Under the pieces are notes generated by a model. It was given only the letters and a program-made list of their open reading frames with translations. It was not told where the DNA came from and ran no database searches. Source: Flavobacteriales bacterium (GTDB taxonomy: Bacteria; Bacteroidota; Bacteroidia; Flavobacteriales; Flavobacteriaceae). From it: a stretch of 5,196 bases of DNA. A program made the position numbers and the translations under genes. Location of the stretch: NCBI GenBank assembly GCA_027003085.1, contig JALWYR010000156.1, forward strand, positions 1 through 5,196, written 5' to 3'. This document shows, in pieces, positions 1-5,196 of the stretch; within the stretch, counting starts at the first letter, position 1, and every line of letters starts with the position of its first letter.

Positions 1-119
1 CGGATGAGCCGGAGGTGAAAGCCGGCACCTTACGTGAACGCTTGCGGCCAGGCGCCCTAAAAAACCTTATGCGCTATCGGGCATTATTTCGTAATTTCGC
101 ACATATTTTTCGCCTATGA
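1..119 (+). CDS. C-terminal end of an unidentified upstream ORF (partial)
   Basis: The frame whose first complete codon begins at base 3 stays open for 38 codons and stops at TGA 117-119. That stop overlaps the tgt start codon in an ATGA arrangement, the classic sign of translational coupling, and this is the main reason to believe the ORF is real. The visible tail is strongly basic and ends in an Arg/Phe-rich stretch (RYRALFRNFAHIFRL). I do not recognise the family. A membrane-associated or nucleic-acid-associated tail would fit the charge, but that is a guess. A 38-codon open frame can also arise by chance, so the call rests on the overlap with tgt and on plausible codon use. The start and most of the gene lie outside the window. 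Confidence 0.55.
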   Translation, partial: DEPEVKAGTLRERLRPGALKNLMRYRALFRNFAHIFRL

Positions 120-1246
120 AATTCCGTTTGCAAGCCACCGATCCGGGCAGCGCCGCACGGGCCGGCATCATCGAAACCGGACACGGAGTCATCGAAACGC
201 CCATTTTTATGCCCGTGGGCACCCTGGGCACCGTGAAGGCCGTGCATCAACGGGAACTGCGGGACGACATCGGGGCGCAAATCATCCTGGGCAACACCTA
301 TCACCTCTACCTGCGCCCGGGCACCGGCCTGCTGGAACAAACCGGCGGCTTGCACGGCTTTATCGGCTGGGACCGGCCCATCCTGACCGACAGCGGCGGC
401 TTTCAGGTCTATTCCCTGGCCGACAACCGTAAAATCACCGAAGAAGGCGTCCGCTTCAAATCCCATATCGATGGCTCCTACCATTTTTTCTCGCCCGAAG
501 GCGTGATGGACATCCAACGCAGCATCGGGGCCGACATTGCCATGGCCTTCGACGAATGCACCGACTGGCCCGTGGACTACGACTACGCCCGCCAGGCCAT
601 GGAACGCACCCACCGCTGGCTCGACCGCTGCATTGCCCGCTGGAACGAAACCCGGCCACGCTACGGACACGACCAAAGTTTGTTTCCCATTGTGCAAGGA
701 AGCACCTTTCCCGACCTGCGCAAACAGTCGGCCGAATACATTGCATCGCGCAATGCCGACGGCAACGCCATAGGCGGCCTCTCGGTGGGCGAACCCGCCG
801 AAGAAATGTATGCCATGACCGAACTGGTGTGTAACATCCTGCCCCCGGACAAACCGCGCTACCTGATGGGCGTGGGCACGCCGGCCAACATTCTGGAAAG
901 CATTGCCCTGGGCGTGGATATGTTCGACTGCGTGATGCCCACCCGCAACGCCCGCAACGGCATGCTGTTTACCACCCAAGGCATCATCAACATCAAAAAC
1001 GCCAAGTGGAAAACCGATTTTACGCCCTTGGATCCCGAAGGCATCACCTTTGTGGATACCGAATATTCCAAGGCCTACCTGCGTCATTTGTTCCAAACCA
1101 ACGAAATCCTGGGCAAGCAAATCGCTTCGATTCATAACCTGGGCTTTTACCTTTGGCTGGTGCGTCAAGCACGCCGGCATATCATTGAAGGAGATTTCGT
1201 AACTTGGAAAAATCAAATGATGCCCAAAATCACACGACGTTTGTAG
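116..1246 (+). CDS. tgt: queuine/preQ1 tRNA-guanine transglycosylase (Tgt)
   Basis: The product is 376 residues, very close to E. coli Tgt at 375. The family swaps the wobble guanine (G34) of GUN-anticodon tRNAs (Asp, Asn, His, Tyr) for preQ1 in the cytoplasm, the committed tRNA step of queuosine synthesis. Active-site motifs are intact: TDSGGFQV with Asp92, AFDEC with Asp146, IVQG around residues 192-195, GGLSVGEP at 220-227, and MFDCVMPTRNARNG with Asp271, which matches the family's catalytic nucleophile. The chosen ATG gives the expected family N-terminus (MKFRLQATD) and overlaps the upstream stop as ATGA. One oddity stands out: the CxCxxC zinc ligands expected after DPE are Gly309, Thr311 and Asp314, whereas the fourth ligand, His340 in SIHNLGFYL, is present. 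The C-terminus is followed immediately by the next gene's ATG. No preQ1 riboswitch is visible upstream. Family assignment is certain; loss of zinc binding is inferred. Confidence 0.97.
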   Translation: MKFRLQATDPGSAARAGIIETGHGVIETPIFMPVGTLGTVKAVHQRELRDDIGAQIILGNTYHLYLRPGTGLLEQTGGLHGFIGWDRPILTDSGGFQVYSLADNRKITEEGVRFKSHIDGSYHFFSPEGVMDIQRSIGADIAMAFDECTDWPVDYDYARQAMERTHRWLDRCIARWNETRPRYGHDQSLFPIVQGSTFPDLRKQSAEYIASRNADGNAIGGLSVGEPAEEMYAMTELVCNILPPDKPRYLMGVGTPANILESIALGVDMFDCVMPTRNARNGMLFTTQGIINIKNAKWKTDFTPLDPEGITFVDTEYSKAYLRHLFQTNEILGKQIASIHNLGFYLWLVRQARRHIIEGDFVTWKNQMMPKITRRL

Positions 1247-2329
1247 ATGAAAATCATCGATAAATACATCATCAAGCAATATTTCGGCACCTTTTTGGGT
1301 ATGTTGCTGCTGTTTGTGCCCATCAGCATCCTGATCGACCTGGGCGAACGGCTCGAAAAATTCCGCGAAAACCATATTCCGGTAAGCGAAATATTGGAAT
1401 ACTATAAGGCCTTTTTGCTTACGTTTTTCAACGTGTTGTTTCCCATTTTCCTGTTCCTGTCGATCATTTGGTTCACATCGCGTATGGCCCAACGGACCGA
1501 AATTGTGGCCATACTCAACGGCGGTATGTCGTTCGAACGCTTTGTGATGCCTTACTTTTTGGGTGCCTTGATCATTTCGGGGAGCGTAATATTGCTCAAT
1601 CGCAAGGTTATTCCCGATGCCCGGATGACCTACAACGATTTTTGGAGCAAATATTTCAACAAATGGGGGAATTACCGCGAAAAAAGCGATGTTTACCGCC
1701 AAGTGGACAGCACACACTACGTGTATATTTCCAGCATCAACCACAAGGTCAAAACCGCCTATGATTTCGTGTGGGAAGACATTCGCGACCATACGGTTCG
1801 CTACCGGCTCTATGCCACACGCATCAAACTGCTGGACGACAGCACGCACCGCTACCGGTTGTATAACGTAACCAAACGCAAAATCCTTTCGCCCGACCGG
1901 CAAGAAGTGCAACAAAAAGCGGTGATGGATACGGTGTTTCCGTTTACCTTCAACGACCTGACGCCGGTGAACTATATTGCCGAAGGGCTTCCCACACGGG
2001 AGCTCAATGATTTTATTCGGAAGGAAAAATTGCGCGGTTCGAAAAACATCGACCGCTATTTGCTCGAAAAATACAAGCGTGTAAGTTTGCCCGTGGCGGC
2101 CTTTATCCTGACCTTTATTGCCGTGGCCGTGGCCTCGCGTAAAAGGCGCGGCGGTATGGGCATTAATTTGGCCATTGGCATTGCATTGGCCTTCGTTTAC
2201 ATTTTTTTCGACAAAATTTTCGGTATTCTTACGGTAAATGCGGGCTTTAATCCTTTCCTGGCGGCGTGGATACCCAATTTCCTGTTTATTCTGCTTGCGC
2301 TATATTTGCTGCGCCATGCCCAACGCTAA
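1247..2329 (+). CDS. lptG: LptF/LptG-family LPS export permease (YjgP/YjgQ)
   Basis: This 360-residue integral inner-membrane protein belongs to the LptF/LptG family. These permeases pair with the LptB ATPase and lift lipopolysaccharide out of the inner membrane towards the LptC/LptA bridge. The topology fits: three hydrophobic segments near residues 11-35, 57-78 and 101-118, a polar region of about 160 residues (the periplasmic beta-jellyroll), then three more segments near 280-298, 305-322 and 337-355. The cytoplasmic coupling-helix region after the second segment has the family pattern (TEIVAILNGGMSFERFV, residues 84-100). The start codon follows the tgt stop with no gap and in the same frame, and no Shine-Dalgarno is visible, so translation is probably coupled to tgt. 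F and G paralogues are hard to tell apart from one sequence; lptG is the better guess from its position after tgt. The ORF is full length with no sign of damage. Confidence 0.88.
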   Translation: MKIIDKYIIKQYFGTFLGMLLLFVPISILIDLGERLEKFRENHIPVSEILEYYKAFLLTFFNVLFPIFLFLSIIWFTSRMAQRTEIVAILNGGMSFERFVMPYFLGALIISGSVILLNRKVIPDARMTYNDFWSKYFNKWGNYREKSDVYRQVDSTHYVYISSINHKVKTAYDFVWEDIRDHTVRYRLYATRIKLLDDSTHRYRLYNVTKRKILSPDRQEVQQKAVMDTVFPFTFNDLTPVNYIAEGLPTRELNDFIRKEKLRGSKNIDRYLLEKYKRVSLPVAAFILTFIAVAVASRKRRGGMGINLAIGIALAFVYIFFDKIFGILTVNAGFNPFLAAWIPNFLFILLALYLLRHAQR

Positions 2330-3212
2330 GCATCCGAGCTTTCGAAAATACTTGCACCTGCATTTCCTCGTTTTTATTTGGGGATTTACGGCCATTTTGG
2401 GTAAACTTATCCGGCTGGATGCGCTTATGCTTACTTGGTATCGAGTAGGTTTGGCCATCCTTCCTTTGGCCTTGCTGTATGCACTGCGCAAACCGAAGAT
2501 ACGTTATTCGGGAAAAGATTACCTGCGCTTTGCACTCAACGGGGCCCTGATTGCCTTGCACTGGACGGCCTTTTTCGGTGCCATCAAATTGGGCAATGTG
2601 TCGTCCACCTTGGTGGCCCTTTCGTCGGGCGCATTCTTTGCGTCCTTACTCGAACCGTGGATTTACGGCCGGCGGATTCAAAAACACGAAGTGTTTTTCG
2701 GGCTCACGGTGGTAGCCGGCATCGGTTTGATTTACGGATTGAGTCATATCCGTTTTTGGGCCTTGGCCGCCGCCCTTACAGCGGCCTTTTTGAGTGCGCT
2801 TTTTTCGGTGTGGAACGGCTTGCTTATTCAGCGGTATCCGGCGCGGGATTTGTCCTTTTTCGAACTGAGCTCGGGCTTTGTTTTGCTTAGTATCATCGTA
2901 TTGGCTACGGGGCATGTCCCCCACCCTGCCGCCGTGCGTCCGCAAGACTGGCTATGGTTGGCCGTATTGGCTTGGGTGTGCACGAGTTATACCTTTACGG
3001 TTTCGTTGGATTTGCTGCGGCATATCAATCCATTCAGTTTGATGTTGGCCATCAATATGGAACCGGTTTATGGCATCGTTTTGGCGCTTATCGTATTCGG
3101 CGAAAGCGAACGTATGCGGCCATCATTTTATTTGGGAGCGGCGGTGATTTTAGGGATTATTATTTGGAATTCGGTTTTGAAAATGCGCGGGAAAAACAAA
3201 AGCGCTTCGTAA
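2316..3212 (+). CDS. EamA/DMT-superfamily transporter
   Basis: The product is a 298-residue, very hydrophobic protein with the two-repeat layout of EamA (drug/metabolite transporter) permeases, about ten membrane helices. The first repeat has FIWGFTAILGKLI (residues 20-32), WYRVGLAILPLALLY (41-55) and HWTAFFGAIKLGNVSSTLV (82-100). The second ends in INPFSLMLAINMEPVYGIV and a final helix around 271-288 before a basic tail (KMRGKNKSAS). Members move small metabolites or amino acids across the inner membrane, and substrate cannot be read from the sequence. I chose ATG 2316 because it places the first helix directly after a short basic N-terminus and overlaps the permease gene by only 14 bases. 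An in-frame ATG at 2238 would add 26 residues, a 92-base overlap and an atypical Cys/Trp-rich leader. The stop codon lies inside a terminator hairpin. It is probably the last gene of the plus-strand operon. Confidence 0.9.
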   Translation: MPNAKHPSFRKYLHLHFLVFIWGFTAILGKLIRLDALMLTWYRVGLAILPLALLYALRKPKIRYSGKDYLRFALNGALIALHWTAFFGAIKLGNVSSTLVALSSGAFFASLLEPWIYGRRIQKHEVFFGLTVVAGIGLIYGLSHIRFWALAAALTAAFLSALFSVWNGLLIQRYPARDLSFFELSSGFVLLSIIVLATGHVPHPAAVRPQDWLWLAVLAWVCTSYTFTVSLDLLRHINPFSLMLAINMEPVYGIVLALIVFGESERMRPSFYLGAAVILGIIIWNSVLKMRGKNKSAS

Positions 3213-3225
3213 GGGAAGCGCCTTT
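3192..3225. terminator. hairpin terminator between convergent genes, probably bidirectional
   Basis: A perfect 7-base-pair stem, GCGCTTC (3202-3208) with GAAGCGC (3215-3221), encloses the 6-base loop GTAAGG. Read on the minus strand, the stem is followed by a T-rich tract (TTTTGTTTTT, complement of 3192-3201), giving a good intrinsic terminator 28 bases past the stop of the minus-strand secreted-protein gene. Read on the plus strand, only CTTT follows (3222-3225), so termination of the EamA transcript would be weaker. The EamA stop codon TAA (3210-3212) falls within the loop, so a translating ribosome would sit on the hairpin. The pairing is seen directly; termination in either direction is inferred. 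Confidence 0.75.
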
Positions 3226-3249
3226 GAAACAGATTCTTAGAAATTTCTG

Positions 3250-3930
3250 TCAATAGCCGATTTTCCGGTAATAGGTTTTGGTTTCGGTTCGAAGCAAGAA
3301 AACATAAACTCCCGGCGCAGGAAGTGTCAGGGGTGTTTCGGCATTTTCGATTCGGGTTTCCCTTATCAAACGTCCGCTCAGGTCGTAAACCTGTAAAACG
3401 GGGTTTTGGTTGAGTAATTCAGGGGAAACAAATAATTTTCCACCGCTGTAAGCAAAAACTTGAATACCGCTTTGCGTTGTTTCCACAGGCAAGGTGGTGG
3501 CTTGAAAACCGTATGTGCTGGCCGTAAGATCGACGCTTTGGCGATTGCCTGCTTGGTTGCGCAAAATAAGTTTAAAATCCAGAAGTTGCGTGCCGTCGGG
3601 CAAGATGCCTTCGCCGGGAAAGTTGTGTTGATTTAAATTAATGGTTCCTACAAATTTGTTCAGATTGTTATCCCAATGGATGGCTTCCAACGAAGCGGCA
3701 TCGTTCCAATCATCGTTGTACTGCTGACCGATTTGCGGACTGGTTTGGTTTTGGTCCACCCACATGTAGATGTAGATGGTGGCATCGCCTTGCGGGTCGT
3801 AAATGGAATAATCGCCGCTGGCGCCGTAGCTCAATTCTACCACGCCGGGCGAAACATTGGTAATGGTCAATTGGGCACGTAGCATCATGCCCGTAAGACC
3901 CAATAAAAGCACAAGTAATTTTCGTTTCAT
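3250..3930 (-). CDS. small secreted protein with T9SS-like C-terminal tail, putative glucan-binding partner
   Basis: The product is a 226-residue exported protein of unrecognised function. ATG at 3930 is preferred because it starts directly with a classic signal peptide (MKRKLLVLLLGLTGMMLRAQ). A TTG at 3957 would add nine residues and overlap the upstream gene. The mature region (about residues 21-145) is beta-rich, with short aromatic strands such as TIYIYMWVDQ and LLDFKLILRNQAGNRQSVDL. This resembles the beta-sandwich found at the N-terminus of some Bacteroidota T9SS amylases, but that is a recollection, not a search result. The last 70 or so residues (LQVYDLSGRLIRE, then a Pro-Gly-Val-Tyr turn) match the T9SS type A sorting fold, although the usual PNP element is missing. 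The gene starts 13 bases after the amylase gene stop, so it is probably co-transcribed. A starch-binding accessory protein is plausible but unproven. Confidence 0.8.
   Translation of the reverse strand: MKRKLLVLLLGLTGMMLRAQLTITNVSPGVVELSYGASGDYSIYDPQGDATIYIYMWVDQNQTSPQIGQQYNDDWNDAASLEAIHWDNNLNKFVGTINLNQHNFPGEGILPDGTQLLDFKLILRNQAGNRQSVDLTASTYGFQATTLPVETTQSGIQVFAYSGGKLFVSPELLNQNPVLQVYDLSGRLIRETRIENAETPLTLPAPGVYVFLLRTETKTYYRKIGY
3253..3468 (-). other. T9SS type A-like sorting domain, small secreted protein
   Basis: Residues 155-226 contain the core of a Por-secretion C-terminal domain: the VYDLSGRLIRE strand-turn, then LPAPGVYVFLLRT, then a terminal basic/aromatic strand (KTYYRKIGY). The early part reads YSGGKLFVSPELLNQNP rather than the common YPNP form, so this is a divergent copy. 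Proteins with such domains cross the outer membrane by the type IX system and are released or anchored to the cell surface. Confidence 0.72.
3871..3930 (-). other. Sec signal peptide of the small secreted protein
   Basis: Residues 1-20 show a basic N-terminus (MKRK), a hydrophobic core (LLVLLLGLTGMML) and an R-A-Q end. The likely cleavage is after Ala19 or Gln20, a form common in Bacteroidota exported proteins. There is no lipobox cysteine, so it is not a lipoprotein. This segment decides the start codon. Confidence 0.8.
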
Positions 3931-3943
3931 GGCAAATCGTTTT

Positions 3944-5196
3944 TTAGGGTTGAACAATAAGTTTCATGGTTTTACGTCCGGCTCCGCGTTGCACTTTGAC
4001 CGTATAAATTCCGGGGGCAATGTTTTGTAAACTTATAACCGTATTGGCGGAAATATTTTCCTTGGAAATCAATAATTTACCCGAAATGTCATAAATCTCC
4101 AAACGGTCGGCCGGTTCAGACAACATCATATAATCACGAGAAGGGTTGGGATACAAATATATCGTGGGCAGCGGAACCGGATTAACGGCCATTTGTGTGG
4201 GCTGATTTCCGAAAATACGGTATTCGCCCGGGCCCAAAGTAATGGCGTCGTTGGTATTATTAACGGTAACGGATGAATTGTCCATCAAATTATACCAAGT
4301 GCCGGTGTAAGGGAAATAAGGCGTAACACTGTGCTGCACAACGTCGAAATTGGCTACGATGACTACATTTTTCAGTTGAGTGGCGGGAATATTATCATCC
4401 CAAATGTAGATTTTAGGGGTAAAATCACCCGAAGTTACGGCATAATCGCCCTTGAATACGGGTTCAAAGGTTTTGAGTGCCATCATCCGTGCCCAATCAT
4501 TGTAGATGGCACTGCGGTGGGGGTCGTGCAACCAGTCGTTGACCCACTGCGGCTGGGGTTTGGTATCCAACCGGCAGTTGGGATCCACCGTGCCGTCGGA
4601 ACAAGTGTATAAGGATTGGTCCATACCCAAATCCGAAAAGTGCCAAATCATTTTGGGGCCCGGTATCAACAAGGAAACCGCACCCAAAGCACGCATACGG
4701 AACAGGGCGGTGTTCAAATCGGTTACATCGTGCGAAGCGTTGGAACTGTTTCCATATTGCAAGGCCTTATACATGATGCGTTCTTCGTCGTGGCTTTCGA
4801 AAAAGCCCACAAGCCGTTTGCCGGCAAAGTTATGGGCCGTGTGTCCCATGCCCGAAATATCGCGGTTTCCGGATTGGCCCATAAGCAATTCGCCATAGGG
4901 GTCATTGTTGCGTCCCCAAAGCATAATGCCCTTGCCTTCGTTCAAACGATAGTCGGCCCAGGTTTGCTCTTCCTGTGCGTTGCCCAAATGTTCAAAAATC
5001 ACATAACTGTCGGGGTCGATACTCCAAGTATAATCCGCATAATGCTTCAAAATGTCCACCCGGTCTTGCTGATAGCTATTGGTGCATGCTTCGTCGCCGG
5101 GGCTGCAATTTTGGGTAAATCCTTTGGTCAAATCCCAACGGAATCCGTCGATATGAAAGGTTTCGATCCAATGTTTAATAACCCGTTCGGTGTAGT
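3944..5196 (-). CDS. secreted GH13 alpha-amylase-type glycoside hydrolase, 5' end beyond the window
   Basis: The frame is open to the right edge, giving 416 visible C-terminal residues; the signal peptide, early barrel and conserved region I lie outside. GH13 enzymes cleave alpha-1,4-glucans such as starch with retention of configuration. Three catalytic residues are visible. The nucleophile Asp is in DGFRWDLTKGF (codon 5132-5134), the acid/base Glu in YVIFEHLG (4991-4993), and the transition-state Asp in FFESHDEER (4787-4789), where Ser replaces the commoner Asn before His-Asp. IPGPKMIWHFSDLG and CSDGTVDPNCRL are patterns I associate with Bacteroidota amylases. A beta domain C follows (around KIYIWDD and NVVIVANFD), ending in GPGEYRIFG. 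A T9SS sorting domain closes the protein, so it should act outside the cell. The TTG at 5131 is internal, not a start. The small secreted-protein gene follows 13 bases downstream. Exact substrate specificity and GH13 subfamily are not determined. Confidence 0.93.
   Translation of the reverse strand, partial: YTERVIKHWIETFHIDGFRWDLTKGFTQNCSPGDEACTNSYQQDRVDILKHYADYTWSIDPDSYVIFEHLGNAQEEQTWADYRLNEGKGIMLWGRNNDPYGELLMGQSGNRDISGMGHTAHNFAGKRLVGFFESHDEERIMYKALQYGNSSNASHDVTDLNTALFRMRALGAVSLLIPGPKMIWHFSDLGMDQSLYTCSDGTVDPNCRLDTKPQPQWVNDWLHDPHRSAIYNDWARMMALKTFEPVFKGDYAVTSGDFTPKIYIWDDNIPATQLKNVVIVANFDVVQHSVTPYFPYTGTWYNLMDNSSVTVNNTNDAITLGPGEYRIFGNQPTQMAVNPVPLPTIYLYPNPSRDYMMLSEPADRLEIYDISGKLLISKENISANTVISLQNIAPGIYTVKVQRGAGRKTMKLIVQP
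3947..4162 (-). other. T9SS type A sorting domain of the GH13 enzyme
   Basis: The last 72 residues carry the canonical pattern: TIYLYPNPSRDYMML, LEIYDISGKLLISKE, a short variable strand, IAPGIYTVKV, and a basic ending (RKTMKLIVQP). This is the Por-secretion tail that directs export across the outer membrane through the type IX machinery. It is a textbook copy, unlike the divergent one in the adjacent small protein, and it is strong evidence for a Bacteroidota host. Confidence 0.93.

Noticed and set aside
80..115. A Bacteroidota-type promoter (TAnnTTTG) just upstream of tgt
   Set aside because: The nearest match (TAATTTCG) has a mismatch, no convincing TTG element is correctly spaced, and the region appears to be coding for the upstream ORF.
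74..1915. A 613-codon minus-strand ORF antisense to tgt and the permease gene
   Set aside because: It is in exact codon register with two well-identified genes. Its translation is a His/Gly/Val/Gln-rich shadow without recognisable domains, and it starts with TTG inside the permease gene. Codon bias on the sense strand explains it.
2238..2315. Longer N-terminus for the EamA transporter from ATG 2238
   Set aside because: It would overlap the permease gene by 92 bases and add a Cys/Trp-rich leader not typical of the family. ATG 2316 gives a normal N-terminus.
3229..3250. A second inverted repeat (ACAGA with TCTGT, and the palindrome AGAAATTTCT) in the convergent gap
   Set aside because: The pairings are short and AT-rich with no clear T tract placement, and the adjacent GC-rich hairpin already explains termination.
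3931..3957. TTG start at 3957 for the small secreted protein
   Set aside because: It would place nine polar residues before an ideal signal peptide and overlap the amylase stop. ATG 3930 fits better.
4331..4898. Plus-strand ORFs opposite the amylase gene
   Set aside because: They lie wholly antisense to a confidently identified enzyme and show no signal peptide, motif or domain.
5129..5131. TTG at 5131 as the start of the GH13 gene
   Set aside because: The frame continues upstream through the conserved DGFRWD motif to the window edge, so this codon is an internal leucine.

Overview
The window looks like chromosomal DNA from a Bacteroidota member (Bacteroidetes; order not resolvable). Three things support this. 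Two secreted proteins end in type IX secretion (T9SS) type A C-terminal sorting domains. The Tgt protein lacks the usual zinc cysteines, in a form I associate with this phylum. The start codons have no clear Shine-Dalgarno sequences, as is common in the phylum.

Layout: the left 3.2 kb is a tightly packed plus-strand gene string. It holds the tail of an unidentified upstream ORF, then tgt (queuosine tRNA modification), an LptF/LptG-family permease (LPS export) and an EamA/DMT-family transporter. Each gene touches or overlaps the next: a 4-base ATGA overlap, zero bases between tgt and the permease, and a 14-base overlap between the permease and the EamA gene. This is a typical translationally coupled operon, although the products are functionally unrelated (tRNA modification, envelope biogenesis, small-molecule transport).

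The right 2 kb is a convergent minus-strand pair. It holds the C-terminal two thirds or so of a secreted GH13 alpha-amylase-type enzyme, running off the right edge, and 13 bases downstream a small secreted protein of unknown function that also carries a T9SS-like tail. Together they look like the end of an extracellular alpha-glucan (starch/glycogen) degradation locus. The two convergent units meet in a 37-base gap. A hairpin terminator spans the end of the EamA gene, and the EamA stop codon lies in its loop.

I see no mobile element, CRISPR array, tRNA or rRNA. I find no convincing evidence of a new biological system. The points most worth a second look are the Tgt without zinc cysteines, the in-frame tgt-stop-permease junction, the terminator architecture, and the small secreted partner of the amylase.
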